From NCBI GenBank assembly GCA_036897095.1, contig JAYMSP010000917.1, positions 1-39,013 of the forward strand: a stretch of 39,013 nucleotides of DNA, read 5' to 3'. Of the stretch, positions 32,697 through 39,013 are shown piece by piece (positions within the stretch are counted from its first letter, which is position 1; each line of letters opens with the position of its first letter). A program made the translations under genes and the position numbers. Under the pieces are notes generated by a model. The model ran no database searches, was not told the DNA's origin, and saw only the letters and a program-made list of their open reading frames with translations. The DNA is from Plantago elongata (lineage: Eukaryota > Streptophyta > Magnoliopsida > Lamiales > Plantaginaceae).

Positions 32697-33231
32697 TAAG
32701 AGAACACAGCCTTGCTCTAAAACATACAAGTCTTCAACCTACTTACTCTCTATCTTACTATTGTAACTAAAACTCTTGAATTCTAAGTAGTATGAAAGTT
32801 CTATGTGTCCTGATTCTTAACGAGCATTGTTCATTCCGAAAGACTCGAATAAAAAAGATTATAGTTGCTACAAATATCTGAGATTCATTCTCTTAATCAT
32901 AAACATGGACTTGGATCATTATGGAGCTACTTACCGTACAATGTGAAGTATATTAAGTAAGTTGTAAGTTATAAAGAAGCTCACCTGATAAACTATCATA
33001 ACCACAACACCATAGGCGTTGCTTAGCATAAGAAGTGCTTGGCTTTGGAAGCTAAATGATAACTCAAGGAAAGGTCACTAAGTAGAGGAAGTACTTGGTT
33101 GAGAAAAGTGGGGAACACTTGGTTGGGAACACAGTGTTAAAGGGATCAAGAGATATGACTTTGTAAGGGGAACTCAACTTATTTTAGTGGATTCAAGTCA
33201 TGAGAAAGGGCGAGTAGATTAGTTGAAGGAT

Positions 33232-33299
33232 TGCGCCACCTTCACATACCACTATAAAAGCTTCTTGCGCCATCTTCACATACCACTATAAAAGATTCT
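33232..33299. repeat. 34-bp tandem duplication
   Basis: Units 33232-33265 and 33266-33299 (core cttcacataccactataaaa) differ at two positions, so the duplication is fairly young compared with the other intergenic repeats here. Confidence 0.9.
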
Positions 33300-33841
33300 T
33301 GTTGTTTAATTACCATACTTTATTTATTATTGCTTTTTGAGTACTTGAACACTTAATAGCTTTTTGAGCACGTACGCTTATCACAAAAGATTTCCGCTAT
33401 AAAAATATAAAAAGATCATATACCTTCACATATACATGAGAAATATTTTATTCCAAAAATTTGAAAATATTATTACTCCTTCTCCCTCTAATCTTTTACT
33501 TTCCCCGTTACTTGTACCAACAATTCGTTTCAATTACTCCACTATGACTATGTGAAGCATTTGAGCCATTGAGCAGCAGAGTAATTGTTACATCCAGTAT
33601 CTTCCACTTTCACCATTTTAATTAGTGTGCTATTATGAGAACCTGCAGTTAGACAACAACTCTTAGTTTATTATAGTAGAAGATTGAGTGCATCACCCCT
33701 TGGATATACAAAACTCTTGATTATGAGATTGTAAAAATTGATCAATTTGAACAAATAGTCCACGTAAAAGTAGAAACAAACATCACGGAGTACATTGTAT
33801 ACCCTTAAGGCCTGAATACAAGTGTTGCTGGGAGTGTTGTC

Positions 33842-33885
33842 ACAAATTGACATGTAAACTTTGCAAAGTTTACATGTCAATTTGT
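33842..33885. repeat. 44-bp perfect palindrome
   Basis: All 22 base pairs match about the centre between 33863 and 33864, with no spacer; pairing stops at 33841/33886. Arms read acaaattgacatgtaaactt outward to inward. No transposon terminus or target duplication is recognised next to it. Confidence 0.95.
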
Positions 33886-35159
33886 ACAAATGGTTAAATG
33901 TGGGGGTAATTTTACACCTAATTAATTGTTTATTCAAATCCGAAATCACAATAAAATTGTTTAGGAGATAAATAAAACATCAATGTCAAGTTTCCTCATT
34001 TGTTTCATTTGTACTCGTCAAGTTTATTCATGTGTACTCATCAAGTTGCTAAAAGTATAATCAAAATATTATAAACCTGGAGTATTTGAATTTGAACTCA
34101 AGAGAAAAGGTAATGCTACAACTTTTGACACATACACTCAATGGTCCTATTATTAATTATGCTTTTATTGCAAGTACCTGAAAAAGAAGAAAAGGTGTAG
34201 CTTAATGGCGTTTTGTTAAGTTATAGTATTAAAACTCTGTATTTTATGGATGCAAATAAATTAAGAAGAATTTTTCTTATTCTTCCATTAATTAACAAGG
34301 TTTGTTAACCATTGCATTCATGCAACTGACAGTAATGTACCTGATCCGAATGTCACAAACGCTAGTAATTGAAAATTAACACTAGTACTTAGTAATTAAT
34401 AACATGTCTTTAAACTTAACTAGTAATGTGCCCACCTATTTTATTCAACTCAATGAATGGTACGTACTACTACTACTAATTAAAAAATTCATAATAAAAT
34501 TCAACTTTGAACATTATTTCATAAAGTTTTAACGGATTTATTGGGATAAAATTTGAATGTCCTTTTCAAATGAAATTGAATTTTTTATAAAATGTTCAAT
34601 TTGAATAGGAAATAGCCACTTCAGCGATATGACAAACAGTCCCTTAATACAAATAAATTTAGTAGTAAATTAAAGTTGATAACATGAAATATCAATTCAC
34701 ACCAATGAAAATGAATGCATAAATTCTAATTAACATTGTCTCAGTTTAACAAACATTATGTTAATTAATACCTGAATGGACTTTTCTACGATCAGATAGA
34801 CTTTCGCCCCGCCTGACAAAACTAAACTTAATTAATGTAAAGTATTCAAACAAAATTATACAACAACATAAGATTGTGAGATATTATCTGACATTTTTTG
34901 AATTATAAATTGATTTCTCTTAATATACCAATTTGATCAATTAATCGTATTTTCTCCACAACATAGTTTTTGATTGTTAGAGTTAAACAACCTATAGAAA
35001 TTTTAAGAATACAAAGTCCGTAAGAGAAAATCTCTAATTAGATATGATTTATTACAAATAAAATTATTAATTTTATAAATTAAAATGTTTATGCTATTAA
35101 TGAAAATATACGTCGATATGAATACCTTAACGGGAGTAAAAAACACCCACCCTCACACA

Positions 35160-35255
35160 CCATAAAAGCCATCCTACCTTCACTCAACACACCACCTACT
35201 AAAGAAAAACCAGATAGAAAGAAAAAAGAAAACATGATTGGAGAAACTAAATGAC
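35160..35255 (+). promoter_or_regulatory. Transporter 5' leader with short upstream ORFs
   Basis: A CA-rich leader precedes the start. Two tiny ORFs lie immediately before it: 35234-35254 (six codons plus stop) and 35251-35259 (two codons plus stop, overlapping the ATG at 35256). A TATA-like cataaaag lies near 35162. Confidence 0.4.
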
Positions 35256-38200
35256 ATGAATTACACAACATCATCATCAGTAGCAGGAGCACAAAGAACA
35301 CCACCATTCCCAAGAACAACAACAAAAAACACCACCACCAAAACAAATACTCCACCAATGTCATCAGAACTACCCCACTCTTCTTCATCCTCCACCTCCA
35401 GAAAACAATCCCTCCTCTTCATCGCCGGCCTAATCATCCTCTGGTACTCCACCAACATCGGCGTCCTCCTCCTCAACAAGCTCCTCCTCTCCAACTATGG
35501 CTTCGCATTCCCGATCTTTCTCACAATGTGCCACATGTCCGCTTGCGCCATCCTCAGCTACGTATCAATTATGTTCTTGAAAATTGTTCCGGTTCAGCGG
35601 ATCAAATCGAGGTCTCAATTTCTGAGAATAGCGACGCTCAGTGTGGTGTTTTGTGGGTCGGTTGTGGGTGGGAATATCTCGTTGAGGTATCTTCCGGTGT
35701 CATTTAATCAGGCGGTGGGTGCTACCACGCCCTTTTTCACGGCGGTGTTTGCGTATCTGATGACCAGGAAGAGGGAGGGTTGGATCACGTATACCTGTCT
35801 TGTGCCTGTTGTTGCTGGTGTTGTCATTGCTAGTGGGGTATGAATTTTTTATTTATTTTTTATTTTTTGAGAAAAGGATTGATTTTTTCTTGTGGGTTTG
35901 GTTTGGTTTGGTTTATGTGCATTGTTGTTACTGACTGATTGATTTGTGTGGAAGGGAAGATCTAGTGTTTATTTGTTGGTTTTGAGGTGAATTGATCAAA
36001 GAGATTGATTTTTTGCTGGTTGAATGTGATTTATTGTTTGGTGGAGTGATTGGATTTTGTTTATTGGCATTGTATCTAATGACTGTTTGATTTTATATGG
36101 AAGATCTAGTTTTTTTGTTGTTGATTTTGAGGTGAATTGCTGAAAAATATTGATTTTTGCTAGTTGAATATGGATTTGATTATTTGGTGGTATGATTGGA
36201 TTTTGTTTGTTCATATTGTATCTGATGACTGTTTGGTTATGTGTGAGAGATCTGGTTTCTTATTTTGTTGATTTTCAAGCGATCTGCAAGAAAGATTGCG
36301 TGTGTTTGTTCATTCATGTTTGATTGGAATTTTATGTTGTGATTTGATTTATCTTTTGGTGATATTGTTGCTAATGATTGTTTGATTGTGTGTGGAGCTT
36401 TTATGCTATTGGTTCTTGTTTAGATTGAGTTGTAAGTGATTCGTGAAAAAAGTGTAAATTTTGTTCTTCGGTTATGGTTTTTTATTTTCTGCAGGTTGTG
36501 AATGTAAGAATGTTAACTTATGTATGAATGTGTTAGTTCTTATAATTATGTGTACGAGTGTCTTGTTTTATTTAATATTGAAGTAATCTGGTGGAAAAGT
36601 TTTGATTTTTCTGGGCTGGGTTTTGCCTGTGTTCATGGACAATGACTGTTTAATTATGTGCTTGATGTCACTGTTGCAAGATTCATTTTTTTAAGAGATT
36701 TATGTTGATAAAGAAATGGATGCCAGGATCTATGGAATTATAATATAGTAGATAATTAATTATGGACTTGCGTGGTTCAGTTTTATTAATTATGCAAGTG
36801 GGAAGTGGACCTGTGTTTTCTTCATTGACATTAAGTTGCTCTATGAATGAAAAGAGAAGTATGAAATCTATCAACTAACCAATTTGCTATATGGACTATA
36901 CTATAATACATGGGATATAGGACATTACTGGAGGAAATCTGGGAAATCTAGCGTAGTGTTTTTTAAATTCATTTACAAGCTTTTGGTTTCTTTGCTGATC
37001 AATGGAGACTTCAAATGTTGAGAATTGTGAAAAAAATTTCATTTGGGTTTGGTTTTGTGACTATTAAATCGTGTATGAGAGGTCCAGCCTTTAATGTGAT
37101 CAGTAAGGGTGTGACTATGTACTTACCTGTGTATATTTTCTTTGTTGCAAGGTAATTTTTTGCTACTGAAGTTTATCTGTTTATGAGATGAAATATTTTA
37201 GATTTGATGCCAAATTTGCAGAGTGATACAAATTTATTATTGTTTCATATAAGCTGTGGGATTTTGTTTGCGCTATTAATTTAAGATATTGACAAAGTTC
37301 ATTCCCGAGACATGAATGAGAAGTGTGAAAAATCTAAACACTCATGAATTAGAGGAAAAGGAGCGTGAAACTGAACTAACGATCAATTGGAATCATGAGA
37401 ACAATGTGATCCTGAAGAATTTGTTTGAGTTTATGTTAAACTTGAGTGACATGTTATTTAAATGTAGCGCCAATTTCTAGCTTTGCTTCAATTTATATGA
37501 TTAACTGATACTCTGATTGCATATTACTTTTGATGTCATTACAAAGTGATTTTAGGGGAAAGATTTCAAATTTCATTGGTCTGGGTTATTTGGATATCCT
37601 TAGTGCACGTGTCCTGTACACTTGTAACAAGAAATCAGACCTGATCTTAAATCAATGGACGTTTGCAATTATTTTCTGATTTAATATATATGGTAAGTAT
37701 TCACTTATTTGGTAGTTATGCGTTGAGATTAAATTTGTCTTTGAAACGAAACTTGGTAGTGGAATCTATCTAACGAACCATTAGAGTTATAAGTATGGCG
37801 CTGTCAATACCGTTGCAACTTGCAAGTATAAAGTGACACGTTTTGGCTCTGCCAGCTATTAATGCCCTCTAGATTTATGTCGGGGTTTTCTGTTAGTTTG
37901 GATTTCTGTGGATATATCTGAACTTTCATTCGTTGCGTTCTCACTGAAATTCATGCAAGCATAATTTATTTTGGTTCAATAACTATGGCTGATTAACCGA
38001 AACTGTCCTTCAAATTTTGGCCGTACATTGTTTCAGGATTTTACTGATATTTCGCTCTTCACTCACCTGGTTTATTTTATGTGTTTTATTACAAGTTACA
38101 TGTGATCTCTGATTTATAAAAGTAACACTAGTTTCTAATCGATTCCAGGGTGAGCCAAGCTTCCATTTGTATGGATTTATAATGTGTATTAGCGCGACAG

Positions 38201-38839
38201 CAGCAAGAGCTTTCAAGTCCGTGCTGCAGGGAGTTCTTCTTTCTAATGAAGGGTATGTCCATCCCTTCTTTTAATACAATATCCTACATTTATCATCGAT
38301 ACCATGCACATTCTTGTCTTTCTTCTGTCAGAAAAACATGGAACCCTTATTAATATTTCAATCGTCTGTAGTTTGTTCATTTTCTTTGACAATTGCCAAC
38401 CATAATCTGCAAGAAAGCAATGCATCTTGCTACCTTTTCAAAGCTGTATAGTTTTGTTCTTAGTTTGTTCAGCTGTGTCTTTTAAACCGTCTCTCTTCAA
38501 ATTTCATTTCATACACATAATTTTTCAACCAAATCATTTGTTTTTGCTCAACCTGTACTCTTTCTTTCAAGTTTTTTTATAGCATATCAATTACTGTCAT
38601 TTTTTTGCAGGGAAAAACTGAACTCCATGAATTTGATGCTTTACATGTCTCCAATTGCCGTGGTAGTTTTACTACCTGCAACCCTTTTTATGGAGCCCAA
38701 TGTGTTGGACGTTGTAGTTTCCCTTGGATTACAACATAGAAACATGCTGCTGCTTCTTTTCATTAATTCAACAATGGCTTATGGAGCCAACTTGTGCAAT
38801 TTCCTGGTGACTAAACATACGAGTGCTCTAACACTCCAG
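35256..38839 (+). CDS. UUAT1-like nucleotide-sugar transporter (TPT/NST family), 3' end beyond the window
   Basis: Multi-pass membrane protein of the plant TPT/nucleotide-sugar transporter family; closest by eye to Arabidopsis UUAT1 (AT5G04160, Golgi UDP-uronic acid transporter) and its relatives AT3G10290, AT3G11320 and AT5G05820. Exons: 35256-35837, 38149-38252, 38611-38839, phase kept, 305 codons so far. After a Ser/Thr/Pro-rich cytosolic N-terminus, membrane segments begin with [20 protein letters not shown]. Family blocks seen: [71 protein letters not shown] and KHTSALTLQ. The last exon, expected to start VLGNAKG and add roughly 40 residues, is not in the window. The start at 35256 is the first in-frame ATG; 35358 (MSSELPH) is an alternative that gives the N-terminal length of UUAT1. 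Substrate is inferred from similarity only. Confidence 0.9.
35885..36460. repeat. Tandem array of about 145-bp units in transporter intron 1
   Basis: gatctagt/gatctggt marks recur at 35959, 36103 and 36249, spaced 144 and 146 bp. Each is followed by ttgttg.ttttgaggtgaatt- or tttcaagcgatctg-type sequence and preceded by ctgactg.ttg. A fourth, more diverged unit is visible near 36390. The units are T/G-rich and lie in the first third of the 2311-bp intron. Confidence 0.8.
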
Positions 38840-39013
38840 GTCACATCTCTAACCTCTTCTTCTACTTTTGATTCGTGAAGTAATGAATTGTAATAATTCT
38901 AGCCTGGTCATGAAGTTTGGCCTTAAGACCTAGAGGGTCATAGGTCCAAGAAGCCCATAAAAGAGTGGAAATTCATCTTAGGCTGGTCACATGATTCACT
39001 TACCCAACCCCCC
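38840..39013 (+). other. Start of transporter intron 3, cut by the window end
   Basis: The donor is at 38840 (ccag|gtcaca). The open frame that runs on into the intron to 38878 is read-through, not coding. Confidence 0.7.

Larger units (their letters stand above)
32013..35230. other. Intergenic DNA between the CACTA remnant and the transporter gene
   Basis: No gene is recognised in about 3.2 kb. It holds two direct repeats (32584-32696 and 33232-33299), a 44-bp perfect palindrome (33842-33885) and AT-rich DNA. The minus-strand frame 33949-33671 crosses the palindrome and has no recognisable domain. Confidence 0.5.

Noticed and set aside
35089-35388. Minus-strand hydrophobic 99-codon frame opposite the transporter start
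   Set aside because: It is a shadow of the Ser/Thr/Pro-rich coding sequence and leader; no independent support.

Overview
The window is nuclear DNA from a flowering plant, most likely a eudicot. The genes have many short introns with GT..AG borders, the intergenic DNA is AT-rich, and every protein I could read matches an Arabidopsis-type plant family. A lean towards asterids is only an impression. There are no bacterial or organellar features, no CRISPR array and no rRNA or tRNA gene that I would defend.

Layout. 1-4700 is gene-poor: a GC-richer block of short tandem repeats (1-640), the start of an LTR-like fossil (about 1205), an (AT)n tract, a diverged dispersed repeat pair and a tRNA-derived SINE-like unit. 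4900-15593 (+) is a complete INO80 chromatin-remodelling ATPase gene; I could place all 23 coding exons with phase kept throughout (1487 aa). 16448-18660 (-) is a complete S-formylglutathione hydrolase gene (7 coding exons, 285 aa), tail to tail with INO80. 18740-21300 is repeat-bearing intergenic DNA. 21302-23574 (-) is a complete cytosolic NAD-dependent glycerol-3-phosphate dehydrogenase gene (5 coding exons, 463 aa) with a probable 5'UTR intron. About 24760-32012 (-) is a degenerate CACTA (En/Spm) DNA transposon with a TNP2-type transposase, a second En/Spm-family gene, a terminal CACTA motif and subterminal repeats at the 32012 end. 32013-35230 is intergenic DNA holding a 44-bp perfect palindrome. 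35256-38839 (+) is the first three coding exons of a UUAT1-like nucleotide-sugar/triose-phosphate-translocator family membrane protein; its last exon lies beyond the window.

How the parts relate. The host genes are housekeeping genes and do not form an operon-like system: nucleosome remodelling (INO80), formaldehyde detoxification (SFGH), cytosolic glycerol-3-phosphate and NADH balance (GPDH) and Golgi sugar-nucleotide transport. The order INO80-SFGH-GPDH is informative, because from memory of locus numbers these genes sit on two sister blocks in Arabidopsis, so this window seems to keep the unsplit order. I found no convincing new multi-gene system. The most unusual signals are a duplicated transposase-associated head in the CACTA element, the 44-bp palindrome, and repeated local tandem duplications inside introns of two host genes, one of which copies part of an INO80 helicase exon into the next intron.
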